NCBI RefSeq assembly: GCF_001570545.1
Contig: NZ_BBXD01000021.1
Span: 186,001 to 250,000 of the forward strand
DNA length: 64,000 nucleotides
Reading direction: 5' to 3'
Source: Herbidospora mongoliensis
GTDB taxonomy: Bacteria > Actinomycetota > Actinomycetes > Streptosporangiales > Streptosporangiaceae
Part shown: in pieces, positions 48,316-56,313 of the stretch
Layout: every line of letters starts with the position of its first letter
Numbering within the stretch: the stretch's first letter is position 1
The notes under the pieces: model-generated
What the model was told of the DNA's origin: nothing
The model's database searches: none
Seen by the model: the letters and a program-made list of their open reading frames with translations, nothing else
Program-made: the position numbers and the translations under genes

Positions 48316-49044
48316 ATGGCTAGCCATCTCATCCAGGGCCGCCGGGTGGACCTTCCGGTGGAGGTCAGGGACGCGGCGGCGGGCGCGGCGACCTATCTCG
48401 TGCGGGCCGACGCGGCCCGTGCGGTGATCGCCTACTCGGGGCTCGACGTGACCGAGATCCTCCCGGGGAAGGCGCTGTGCACGCTGCTCTTCGCCGACTA
48501 CAAGGACTCCGACCTGGGGTCCTACCACGAGTTCGGGGTCATCTTCTGGGTCCGTCCGCCGGAGGCCGGGCCACCGCCTCGACGTTCGGCGCGGGCCGGC
48601 GTGCTCGACATCCGGGCCAGCGGGTCGGCCGCCTTCGTCCACTGGCTGCCGGTCGACCAGACGTTCACGCTGGAGGCGGGCCGGGAGATCTGGGGCTTCC
48701 CGAAAGAGCTGGCCGACATCGACGTGCGCCAGAAGACGCCCTTCAAGCGCTGTGTGCTGCGTAAGGACGGGCGGCTGGTGCTCGACATCCTGCTGCGGCC
48801 CGGTGTGCCCGTGCTGAAGGCGGGGCTGCCGGCGCTGGAGGCGTTCGCGCAGCGGGACGGCGTGACGCGGCGTACCGGCTGGAGTGTGAAGGCGAGCGGT
48901 GTGCGGGCCCGGCCGGGCGGCGCGCTGATCCGGCTGGGCAACCACCCGATCGCCAAGGAACTCAGCGAACTGGGGCTGCCGAAGCGGGCGCTGACCTCCA
49001 TGACGGCCGCACACGTCGCCATGAGCTTCGGGAAGGCCTTCTAG
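48316..49044 (+). CDS. Acetoacetate decarboxylase-like protein
   Basis: A 242-residue protein of the acetoacetate decarboxylase (ADC) superfamily. TLEAGREIWGFPKELADIDV holds the Lys that aligns with the Schiff-base region, and earlier LCTLLFADYKDSDLGSYHEFGVIFWV is typical of actinobacterial ADC-like proteins. True acetoacetate decarboxylase activity is uncertain; many ADC-fold proteins act on other oxo acids. Its TAG shares a CTAG palindrome with the convergent GT2 stop (four-base overlap). Confidence 0.83.
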   Translation: MASHLIQGRRVDLPVEVRDAAAGAATYLVRADAARAVIAYSGLDVTEILPGKALCTLLFADYKDSDLGSYHEFGVIFWVRPPEAGPPPRRSARAGVLDIRASGSAAFVHWLPVDQTFTLEAGREIWGFPKELADIDVRQKTPFKRCVLRKDGRLVLDILLRPGVPVLKAGLPALEAFAQRDGVTRRTGWSVKASGVRARPGGALIRLGNHPIAKELSELGLPKRALTSMTAAHVAMSFGKAF

Positions 49045-49922
49045 ACGATCGGCGGGCGGCCGAGCTTGAGCATGTGCCAGGCCGTCCGCCACGCCATCGG
49101 GCGGCGTTCGCCCGCGGGCTCCCGCCAGCCTTCGGCGAAGCCGCGGAACCAGGCGCGCAGCGCGAACGGCGAGCGGTCGCGCAGGAGGGTCAGCAGCATC
49201 CAGTTGCCCAGGTAGGCCAGCACCAGCGGCCACGGCAGGTTGCGCCGGGCCAGCCAGACGCGGTTGCGCGCGTTGAGCCGGTAGAAGTCGGCGTGGCGGG
49301 TCGGCAGCACGAGCGGGTGGAACATGACCGTCTCGGCGTCGTATTCGATCCGGTAGCCCTCGCCGAGCAGCCGCCAGGCCAGGTCGGTCTCCTCGTGCGC
49401 GTAGAAGAACTTCTCCGGCAGGCCGCCGACCTGGAGGAACGCCGATCGCCTGATGGCGCAGGCACCGCCCAGGAACGTCGTCACGGGCGAGCTCCGCTCG
49501 GGGTCGCCGGCCCGCAGGCGCGGGACGTGGCGGCGCTGCACGATCCCGCCGTCGGGGTCCATCACGCGGAAGGAGATCACCGCGAGGTCGGGCTCGGCCG
49601 CGAAACGCTCGCGGACGTGCGCGGCGACCTTGTCGTTGGCATACCAGCCGTCGTCGTCGAGGAAGAGCACGACGTCGCCCGAGCACTCCTGCGTGCCCCG
49701 GTTGCGCCCCTCGGGGATGCCCACGTTGTGGTCGAGGCGGACGGTCTTCACGACCGCTGAGGAACCCGGCTGGGGCTCCACGTTCAGCGGCGGAACGTCA
49801 ACCCCGTTGCCCACAACCACAACTTCGATATCACCATCGACCTGCGTCAACGCCGATTCGACGGCGCGGTCAAGCTCCGGGATGCGGTTACCCATCGTGA
49901 GGATGACGCAGGAAATCTTCAT
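49041..49922 (-). CDS. Glycosyltransferase family 2 (rhamnosyltransferase-like)
   Basis: A 293-residue GT2 enzyme: MKISCVILTMGNRIPELDRAVESALTQ, VVVVGNGVDVPP, NVGIPEGRNRGTQECSGDVVLFLDDDGWYAND (metal DDD motif) and FFYAHEETDLAWRLLGEGYRI. A C-terminal hydrophobic stretch WPLVLAYLGNWMLLTLL may associate it with the membrane. It is separated from the CDP-alcohol phosphotransferase gene by 149 bases in which I see no clear terminator. It probably decorates or primes the polymer made by the genes that follow. Confidence 0.88.
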   Translation of the reverse strand: MKISCVILTMGNRIPELDRAVESALTQVDGDIEVVVVGNGVDVPPLNVEPQPGSSAVVKTVRLDHNVGIPEGRNRGTQECSGDVVLFLDDDGWYANDKVAAHVRERFAAEPDLAVISFRVMDPDGGIVQRRHVPRLRAGDPERSSPVTTFLGGACAIRRSAFLQVGGLPEKFFYAHEETDLAWRLLGEGYRIEYDAETVMFHPLVLPTRHADFYRLNARNRVWLARRNLPWPLVLAYLGNWMLLTLLRDRSPFALRAWFRGFAEGWREPAGERRPMAWRTAWHMLKLGRPPIV

Positions 49923-50071
49923 GCGTCATCGCCCCGGCGCGAGGTGGGAGACACACGATTTCATGATCACCGAGTCTTTTTGGGTGGGCAAATCCGGACT
50001 AAGCGTATCGGAACCAGCGGCGAACACCCACCAAACGCGAAGTGTCCGGGCAAGAGAGATCGCCGCAAAAC

Positions 50072-50830
50072 TCAAGCGAGCCGCCGGGAGGCGAGGATGC
50101 TCACCAAGTGCAGAATAAGTTGCACCGCACCGATGATCGCGCACGCCACGACGAGAATACGGGTCGCCGGGAACCAGAAGTCGAGCACGGCCGCCACCAC
50201 CACGATGAGTGACAACTCCACTGCCTGGATCACCCGGTGGAACCGCAGCGCCGCCGCGGCCCGCCGGGCCATGGCCAGCTTGCGCGACTGGAACTGGGTG
50301 CCCGAGACCTCGGTCGCCGCGATCAGCCCCGACCGGGCCCGCGCGACGTCGACCAGGTCGGTCTCCGCCTTGATCAGGATCGCGCCGAGAGCGGCGGCGA
50401 ACCCGAGCACGGTGTACCAGTCGGGCCACACCTCGGAGGCCCGGAAGCCCAGGCCGATGAGGATCGCGGCCTCGGCGAAGTAGTGGCCCACCCGGTCGAG
50501 GTAGACCCCGGTCAGGGAGGTGCGGCCGGTCCAGCGGGCGAGTTCGCCGTCGGAACAGTCGAGCAGCAGGTAGAGCTGCACCAGCAGGGCGGCCAGCACG
50601 GCGGCGGCCAGTCCGGGCAGAACCAGCACCGCGCCCGCCCCCACGCCGGTCACGATCATCAGACCCGTGACCTGGTTGGGGGTGATGGGGGTCTTGGCCA
50701 GCGCCCAGGTGACGTAGATGGACAACTTGCGCATGTAGAGCAGGCCGGCCCAGTGTTCACCGTTGCGGCGCTCAAGGGTCATTTCGGGCTGCGCCTTGGC
50801 GCGAACCTCAGCGACCGACGGCGTGGACAT
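50072..50830 (-). CDS. CDP-alcohol phosphatidyltransferase-family enzyme with variant motif
   Basis: A 252-residue membrane enzyme with about six hydrophobic segments that would transfer a phospho-alcohol from a CDP-alcohol to an acceptor. The family motif DGxxARx8Gx3Dx3D appears at residues 94-116 as DGELARWTGRTSLTGVYLDRVGH, so the last Asp is His116. I chose ATG 50830, three bases after GAGG; it overlaps the dehydrogenase gene by 23 bases. The coupled dehydrogenase and nucleotidyltransferase suggest a CDP-polyol donor other than CDP-diacylglycerol (inference). Confidence 0.88.
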   Translation of the reverse strand: MSTPSVAEVRAKAQPEMTLERRNGEHWAGLLYMRKLSIYVTWALAKTPITPNQVTGLMIVTGVGAGAVLVLPGLAAAVLAALLVQLYLLLDCSDGELARWTGRTSLTGVYLDRVGHYFAEAAILIGLGFRASEVWPDWYTVLGFAAALGAILIKAETDLVDVARARSGLIAATEVSGTQFQSRKLAMARRAAAALRFHRVIQAVELSLIVVVAAVLDFWFPATRILVVACAIIGAVQLILHLVSILASRRLA

Positions 50831-51866
50831 AACCCTCAACTCGATCACGGATCTCGGACTCGGAAAGACGCAGGTGTTCCAGGATGGTGAACCGCCCCGG
50901 ACGGGTCGACGGGGCCAGCATGACGGCCTCGACGAACTGGTCGGAGGTCAGGCCGATGTCACCATGGGTCAGGGGAAGCTCGTGCCCGCGCAGGCACGCG
51001 ACGACCTGGCCGAACCGCGCTTCGTCCTCCCGCAGGTAATAGCAGAAGGCCGCGCCGATTCCGGCCAGCTCACCGTGGTTGGAGGTACCGGGGAAGAGCT
51101 GGTCCACGGCATGCATGATTTCATGATCACCGCCACTGGTGGGCCGGCTTGACCCGGCGATGACCATCGACATGCCGGAAAGAATCAACGCCTCGGCCAA
51201 GACGGTCAGGAACGCGTCGGACTCGATGGAGTCACGCCTCCCGATGATGGCCTCGGCGGCCGTGCGCGCCATCGAACAGGCCAGCCCGTCGATCGGCTCA
51301 CCGCGCTCGGCGTTGCCGAGCTGCCAGTCTTCGATGGCCGACAGGTTGCTGATCACGTCGCCGACCCCCGAGCGCACCAGCGCCTTCGGGGCGTCGTGGA
51401 CGAAGTCGAGGTCGATCATGATGGCCAGCGGCATCGGCACGCCGAACGAGCCCTTGCCGCCCTCGTGGGTGAGCGAGGCCACCGGTGAGCAGATGCCGTC
51501 GTGGGCCAGGTTGGTCGCCACGGCGACCATGGGGATTCCGGCCAGCGAGGCGGCGTATTTGGTGACGTCGATGGTCCGGCCGCCGCCGATGCCCACCAGC
51601 GCCTCGTAGGCGCCCTTGCGCAGGTCGGCTCCGAGGGCGACGGCGGCGTCGACCGAGCCGTCGGGCACCCGGAAGACCTCGGCGTCGCCGAGCGAGGGAG
51701 CGATGACCTTGGTGATGCGGTCGCCGAGGCCCGCGCCGACGGCCACCGCCACCCGGCCCGAGGTCGCCACCCGGCTGTCGGACAGCAGCGACCCGAGCTG
51801 CGCGATGGCGCCCCGGCGTACTTCCATCGTGATGGGGGCGGGGAGCATCCTCGCCAAAATTGGCAT
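50808..51866 (-). CDS. Glycerol-1-phosphate dehydrogenase-like (iron-containing alcohol dehydrogenase superfamily)
   Basis: A 352-residue enzyme. The NAD-binding GIGGGRTIDVTKYAA and VAVATNLAHDGICSPVASL, then DVISNLSAIEDWQLG, and a metal site with GGDHEIMHAVDQLFPGTSNHGELAGIGAAF (His/Asp ligands) match the sn-glycerol-1-phosphate dehydrogenase/AraM branch. It would reduce a dihydroxyacetone-phosphate-like substrate to a polyol phosphate. Another keto-polyol phosphate is possible. AGGGGGG precedes the ATG. It is the middle gene of nucleotidyltransferase, dehydrogenase, CDP-alcohol phosphotransferase. Confidence 0.85.
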   Translation of the reverse strand: MPILARMLPAPITMEVRRGAIAQLGSLLSDSRVATSGRVAVAVGAGLGDRITKVIAPSLGDAEVFRVPDGSVDAAVALGADLRKGAYEALVGIGGGRTIDVTKYAASLAGIPMVAVATNLAHDGICSPVASLTHEGGKGSFGVPMPLAIMIDLDFVHDAPKALVRSGVGDVISNLSAIEDWQLGNAERGEPIDGLACSMARTAAEAIIGRRDSIESDAFLTVLAEALILSGMSMVIAGSSRPTSGGDHEIMHAVDQLFPGTSNHGELAGIGAAFCYYLREDEARFGQVVACLRGHELPLTHGDIGLTSDQFVEAVMLAPSTRPGRFTILEHLRLSESEIRDRVEGYVHAVGR

Positions 51867-51877
51867 GTGCCCCCCTC

Positions 51878-52609
51878 TCAGTAGGTCGTGGCGATGACGC
51901 GGGCCTTGGCCAGATCGTCGTGGTTGTCGACCTCGACCCAGCGCACGTCGCCGATCGGCGCGACGTGGATGGTCTCGCCGCGCTCCACCATCTCCTGGTA
52001 GCCGTCTTCGTAGTAGAGCTGGGGATCGCGCTCGAAGGTGGTCCGCAGCGCGTCGGACAGGCGTTCGGCGGCGCCCGGCCGGATGAGGGTGGCGCCAATG
52101 TACTCGCCATAGGCCTCGGAAGGTTCCATCAGCTTGGTGATGCGCTTCAGCTGCTCACCGCCGAGGGTGACCTTCATCTCCTCGTCGCCCAGCGTCTTCA
52201 CGTCGTCGACCGCGAGCAGCACGTCGCTGGTCTCGGGGGCGTTCAGCAGGGTGTGCTCAACGGAGACGGGGTGGACGGTGTCGCCGTTCACCAGCAGCAC
52301 GCCGTTCGAGAAGTAGTCTCGGGCGCACCACAGGGAGTAGGCGTTGTTCCACTCTTCGGCCTTGTCGTTGAAGACCAGCGTCAGGTTCACACCGTGACGG
52401 TCTTCCAGCGCCGCCTTGCGGTCGACGACGGCCTGCGCCTGGTAGCCCACGATCACCACGACCTCGCGGAGGTCCACCGCGGCGAGGTTGCCCAGCGCGA
52501 TGTCCAGGATCGTCGTCTCCCCGTCGACCGGCACCAGCGCCTTGGGCAGAGTGTCGGTGTAGGGCCTTAGACGGCGGCCGGCTCCAGCGGCCAGCACCAT
52601 TCCCAGCAA
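51878..52609 (-). CDS. Sugar/polyol-phosphate nucleotidyltransferase
   Basis: A 243-residue protein with the NTP-transferase signature LGMVLAAGAGRRLRPYTDTLPKALVPVDGETTILD, VVIVGYQAQAV, VLLVNGDTVHP and EYIGATLIRPG. It resembles the phosphocholine/inositol-1-phosphate cytidylyltransferase group. With the adjacent dehydrogenase and CDP-alcohol phosphotransferase, it probably makes a CDP-activated polyol (inference). I chose TTG 52609, exactly six bases after AGGAG; the upstream reading to 52660 lacks similarity. Confidence 0.88.
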   Translation of the reverse strand: MLGMVLAAGAGRRLRPYTDTLPKALVPVDGETTILDIALGNLAAVDLREVVVIVGYQAQAVVDRKAALEDRHGVNLTLVFNDKAEEWNNAYSLWCARDYFSNGVLLVNGDTVHPVSVEHTLLNAPETSDVLLAVDDVKTLGDEEMKVTLGGEQLKRITKLMEPSEAYGEYIGATLIRPGAAERLSDALRTTFERDPQLYYEDGYQEMVERGETIHVAPIGDVRWVEVDNHDDLAKARVIATTY

Positions 52610-52702
52610 CGTGCGCTCCTTGAGGTCGAACTGCGTGTAACCCCACAGGTTAGTTGCCAACCGGACCCGAACGTGTAATCCGGTTGAGGGCTGTTGTTCA
52701 GA

Positions 52703-53329
52703 TTAATCGTTGATGCCGAGATTGGCGGCCTCTGTCCCGGAACGCGGGGCGGCCAGCCAGCAGGTCACACTCTCCCAGCCGAACATTCCCCACAGGTAGA
52801 GAGCCAGGAGCACGAACACCGCCGTGACCCCCTCGAACCAGGCGCCCGCGGCGACCACGAGCATCCGGCCCTCCCAGCCGAATCCGGCCGCCGCCAGCCA
52901 GGCCGGCGGATAGACGTGCTGGCGAACCCGGTAAACAAGGTCGTAATGGTGGAAGAGAATAGCGCCGAGCAAGAGGAAGATGATCACCGGGGGCACCCCG
53001 TGGGCGAACCCGACCATGGCCACGAAGCCGTATTCGGTGATCCGCAGGATCGGCGGCACCAGCCAGTCGAGCCGGCCGTCGTGCCGGTGGGAGGAGCCCG
53101 GACCGGCCAGCAGCAGCGCGACCGCCGGGGCGAAGACCGCCGGGCCGTCGGTGCCGGCGATGCCGAGCGCCAGCAGCACCCCCGTCACGAACATGCCCGC
53201 CAGGGCCGGGGGCAGCGGCGGGATCTGGCCGGAGACCATCGTGCCCATCGCGCCGGAGAGAGGGCCGTCGTCGCGGTAGGCGACCACGTGCCCTGCGGGT
53301 ACCGGGACGATGTGCGTCGTCGTCGTCAA
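52703..53329 (-). CDS. DUF5941-like membrane protein
   Basis: About 208 residues with four or five hydrophobic segments (LAGMFVTGVLLALGIAG; VIIFLLLGAILFHHYDLVY; MLVVAAGAWFEGVTAVFVLLALYLWGMF). The pattern RLDWLVPPILRITEYGF and HHYDLVYRVRQ is like the DUF5941 region that in related actinomycetes forms the C-terminus of CDP-alcohol phosphotransferases. I chose TTG 53329, which overlaps the upstream gene's TGA (TTGA) and follows GAGG by five bases. Here it is a separate, coupled gene. Confidence 0.78.
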   Translation of the reverse strand: MTTTTHIVPVPAGHVVAYRDDGPLSGAMGTMVSGQIPPLPPALAGMFVTGVLLALGIAGTDGPAVFAPAVALLLAGPGSSHRHDGRLDWLVPPILRITEYGFVAMVGFAHGVPPVIIFLLLGAILFHHYDLVYRVRQHVYPPAWLAAAGFGWEGRMLVVAAGAWFEGVTAVFVLLALYLWGMFGWESVTCWLAAPRSGTEAANLGIND

Positions 53330-54744
53330 AGTGACCTCGCGATCCGCCCGGTGAGCGTGTAGAGGGCGGCGATCCCGCCCCAGACCAGCAGTGCGACGAA
53401 CGTGACGTGGGCGTTGAAGAACGCCGCCGTGATCGCGATGAGCGCCATGCGCTCGCCGATCGGCAGCACGATGATCTTCTTGGCCCAGCGGGTGGCGGTG
53501 CCCTTCTCGAACTTGCCGGCCAGCTGCACCAGCCGGGCCCCGTCGGCGGCCACGGCCAGCGACCGGCGGGAGTTCCCCCAGGCCGAGCCGACCTTCGCGG
53601 CGTCGGCGACCGCACCCGCGTACGAGAAGTCGACCATGTGCCGGATCGCCTGCAGCAGCATCGCGGCGACCGCCAGGGCCCAGATGTCGTCGGGGCCGGT
53701 GAGCCCGCCGACCGCTCCCCCGCTGTAGCCGATGGCCAGCCCGACGTAGACCACATACTCCTTGACCCGGTCGAACGTCGCGTCGAGCCAGGCCCCGATC
53801 GGGGAGAAGCGCCGCGTGTAGCGGGCCAGCTGCCCGTCGACGCAGTCGAGCACGAACGACAGGTAGAGCGCGACCGCCCCGGCGACCTGGGCGCCCCGGT
53901 TCCCCATGGAGAACCAGATCGCGGCCATCACGGCCAGGCCGACCGAGATGCCGGTCACCCCGTTGGGCGTCACCCGCAGCCACGCCGCCGCCTTCACGAC
54001 GTGGCGCGACCAGGTGCTGACGGCGTAGGTGGAGAAGAAGCCGTCGTCCTGTTTGACCGCCGCGTCGAGCCGGGCGCGCTCCTCGTCGACCGCGCCGAGC
54101 CGGCCGAACGCCGCGTCGGCGGCCTCCTGCCCGGCCACCCGTTCGGCGTGCAGCCTGCCGAGCGGCACCGCCGCGACGGGCACCCCCGAGCGCACCAGCC
54201 CGGCCAGCAGCAGGTCGGCGGCCTCGTCGTCGCGGGCCTCGCCGAGCAGCCCGTCTCCGGCCAGCTCGCTCAGCTCGGCCGCGACGGCGGCCAGCGAGGG
54301 CAGGTCGGCGGCGCCCACGTGGAGCACGCCGAGGAAGGACGCGTTGGCTTCGACGAGCTGGTGGAAGGAGTTCCCGGCGGCGACGACCCGGTCGTTCTCG
54401 GCTCTCACCGGACCGGCGCCCGGATCAGGAGGCCCGACCAGCGCGCCGGTGCCCCGGGACGGGTGCTCCAGCAATCCGGCGATGGCCTCGGTGTGGGCGA
54501 CCACGTCACCTGAGATGATGGCCAGCGGCGCGGACGCGGCGCGAGCCACGACGGCGATCTCCCCGAGGTCGTCGGCGAGGTCGCCGCCCGCGCGGCCGAC
54601 CACCCTGACCGCGACCGGAATAGAGGTGAGCTGCTCGGTGAGCCGTCCGAGCACGGTGCCCCCGTCGCAGGCCAGCCGGGCCGCAGGGGTGTTGGCCAGC
54701 ACGACCGCCATGGTCTGCGTGACCGTGTCGGGCTGAACCTGCAT
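53326..54744 (-). CDS. CDP-alcohol phosphotransferase with a degenerate nucleotidyltransferase-like N-terminus
   Basis: About 472 residues. Residues about 230-472 are a CDP-alcohol phosphotransferase with the complete motif DGQLARYTRRFSPIGAWLDATFD and several membrane segments. Residues 1-215 look like a worn nucleotidyltransferase fold (TMAVVLANTPAARLACDGGTVLGRL, PLAIISGDVVAHTEAIAGLLEH) without the GxGxRLxP nucleotide loop. The layout recalls the inositol-phosphate cytidylyltransferase/DIPP synthase fusions of hyperthermophiles. I chose ATG 54744. It is coupled to the DUF5941-like gene. Confidence 0.85.
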   Translation of the reverse strand: MQVQPDTVTQTMAVVLANTPAARLACDGGTVLGRLTEQLTSIPVAVRVVGRAGGDLADDLGEIAVVARAASAPLAIISGDVVAHTEAIAGLLEHPSRGTGALVGPPDPGAGPVRAENDRVVAAGNSFHQLVEANASFLGVLHVGAADLPSLAAVAAELSELAGDGLLGEARDDEAADLLLAGLVRSGVPVAAVPLGRLHAERVAGQEAADAAFGRLGAVDEERARLDAAVKQDDGFFSTYAVSTWSRHVVKAAAWLRVTPNGVTGISVGLAVMAAIWFSMGNRGAQVAGAVALYLSFVLDCVDGQLARYTRRFSPIGAWLDATFDRVKEYVVYVGLAIGYSGGAVGGLTGPDDIWALAVAAMLLQAIRHMVDFSYAGAVADAAKVGSAWGNSRRSLAVAADGARLVQLAGKFEKGTATRWAKKIIVLPIGERMALIAITAAFFNAHVTFVALLVWGGIAALYTLTGRIARSL

Positions 54745-54909
54745 GTCAGACCCCACTTCGCTCGACGCCCGCCCTAACCCGAAAAGTAACCGAGTGATCA
54801 CTAATGGGCAATCACCGTGGCGCAAGCGAGACGCGGACGGCCGGAGGCCGGTCGTGGCTCGCGTTTGGAATCTGCCCCAAGAAGTATCGTGCGGGCGGGG
54901 AGGATCAAG

Positions 54910-56304
54910 ATGATCGAATCACGGTTGCGCACGGTCGGTGTCGTCCTGGCCGGAGGTGTCGGCCAGCGGGTCGGGCTGGGCACGCCGAAGCAGCTCCTCA
55001 AGATCGCGGGCCGGACCATCCTGGAGCACACCCTGACCGTCTTCGACGGCCATCCCGACATCGACGAGGTCGTCGTGCTGATGACCCCGGGGTTCGGTGA
55101 CGAGGTTCGGGCGCTCGTGGAGCGTAACGGTTTCACGAAGGTCAGCAGGGTCATCGACGGAGGATCGAGCCGGACCGAGTCGACCTGGCGGGCCCTTTCC
55201 TCCCTGGGTGACGAGGAATGCGACGTCCTGCTCCACGACGCCGTGCGTCCCCTGATCGAGCCCCGCATCATCGCCGAGTGCGTCGCGAAGCTGCAGGAGT
55301 TCCAGGCGGTCGACGTCGCCATCCCGTCGAGCGACACGGTCGTGGTCGCGGTCCCCGGTCCTTCGGGCGAGATCATCCGTGACATCCCCGACCGCGCGTG
55401 GCTGCGGCGCGGGCAGACCCCGCAGTGTTTCCGGCTGTCGGTGATCCGCGACGCCTACCGGCGCGCGATGGCCGACCCCGGCTTCGACGAGCGGCCCGCC
55501 ACCGACGACTGCGGCGTCATGCTGCGCTACCGCCCCGACGTGCCGATCGCGATCGTGCCCGGCAGCGAGCACAACATGAAGGTGACCCACCCGGTCGACG
55601 TCTACATCGCCGACAAGCTCTTCCAGCTCGCCGCCGCCACCCCGCCCGAGCCGCAGCCCGGCCTCGACCTGACCGGCAAAGTGGTGGTCGTCTTCGGCGG
55701 CTCCTACGGCATCGGCGCCGACGTCGTCGACCTGGCCCGCAAGCACGGCGCCGACACCCACGTCTTCTCCCGCTCCCACGGCGCGGTCGCGGTGCAGAAT
55801 CCGGTCGCGGTGGCCGAGGCTCTCCAGGGGGTGTACGCCGCCACCGGCCGCATCGACTACGTCGTCAACACCGCCGCCGTGCTCCACATGGGCAAGCTGG
55901 CCGACACCGACCTCACGACCGTCGACGAGACGATCGGGGTCAACTACCTGGGCCCGGTCAACGTGGCCAGGGCGGCGTTCACCTACCTCGCGGAGACGCG
56001 GGGCCACCTGCTGCTCTACACCTCGTCCTCTTACACGCGCGGCCGGGCCGACTACAGCCTCTACTCCTCCACCAAGGCCGCCGTGGTCAACCTGACGCAG
56101 GCGCTGGCCGACGAGTGGGCGCCCCACGGCATCCGGGTCAACTGCGTCAACCCCGAGCGCACCGCCACGCCGATGCGCCAGCGCGCGTTCGGCGACGAAC
56201 CGCCCACCTCCCTCCTTTCTCCGTACGCCGTGGCGGAGACCAGCATCGATGTGCTGGTGTCCCCTTTGACCGGACAGGTGATCGATGTGCGGCTGACTGG
56301 GTAA
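54910..56304 (+). CDS. Bifunctional cytidylyltransferase / short-chain reductase (CDP-ribitol synthase-like)
   Basis: A 464-residue fusion. Residues 1-230 are an IspD/TarI-type cytidylyltransferase (GVVLAGGVGQRVGLGTPKQLLKIAGRTILEHTL; LLHDAVRPLIEPRII; RRGQTPQCFRL). Residues about 240-464 are a short-chain reductase (VVVVFGGSYGIGADVVDLARKHG; NTAAVLHMG; YSLYSSTKAAV with the Tyr-x3-Lys pair). The arrangement is that of Bcs1-type ribulose-5-P reductase/CDP-ribitol pyrophosphorylases rather than of IspD for isoprenoids. ATG at 54910, six bases after GGAGG. Confidence 0.92.
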   Translation: MIESRLRTVGVVLAGGVGQRVGLGTPKQLLKIAGRTILEHTLTVFDGHPDIDEVVVLMTPGFGDEVRALVERNGFTKVSRVIDGGSSRTESTWRALSSLGDEECDVLLHDAVRPLIEPRIIAECVAKLQEFQAVDVAIPSSDTVVVAVPGPSGEIIRDIPDRAWLRRGQTPQCFRLSVIRDAYRRAMADPGFDERPATDDCGVMLRYRPDVPIAIVPGSEHNMKVTHPVDVYIADKLFQLAAATPPEPQPGLDLTGKVVVVFGGSYGIGADVVDLARKHGADTHVFSRSHGAVAVQNPVAVAEALQGVYAATGRIDYVVNTAAVLHMGKLADTDLTTVDETIGVNYLGPVNVARAAFTYLAETRGHLLLYTSSSYTRGRADYSLYSSTKAAVVNLTQALADEWAPHGIRVNCVNPERTATPMRQRAFGDEPPTSLLSPYAVAETSIDVLVSPLTGQVIDVRLTG

Positions 56305-56313
56305 CCCTCCCCT

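Noticed and set aside
49979-50060. GGGTG/CACCC and CCGGAC/GTCCGG pairs in the gap before the GT2 gene
   Set aside because: Short arms, long loops, and the T run lies on the wrong side for a terminator of either neighbour.
49959-51131. 16-base repeat GATTTCATGATCACCG at about 49959 and 51116
   Set aside because: One copy is intergenic, the other inside the dehydrogenase gene; a single 16-mer pair is compatible with chance in 64 kb and no further similarity surrounds it.
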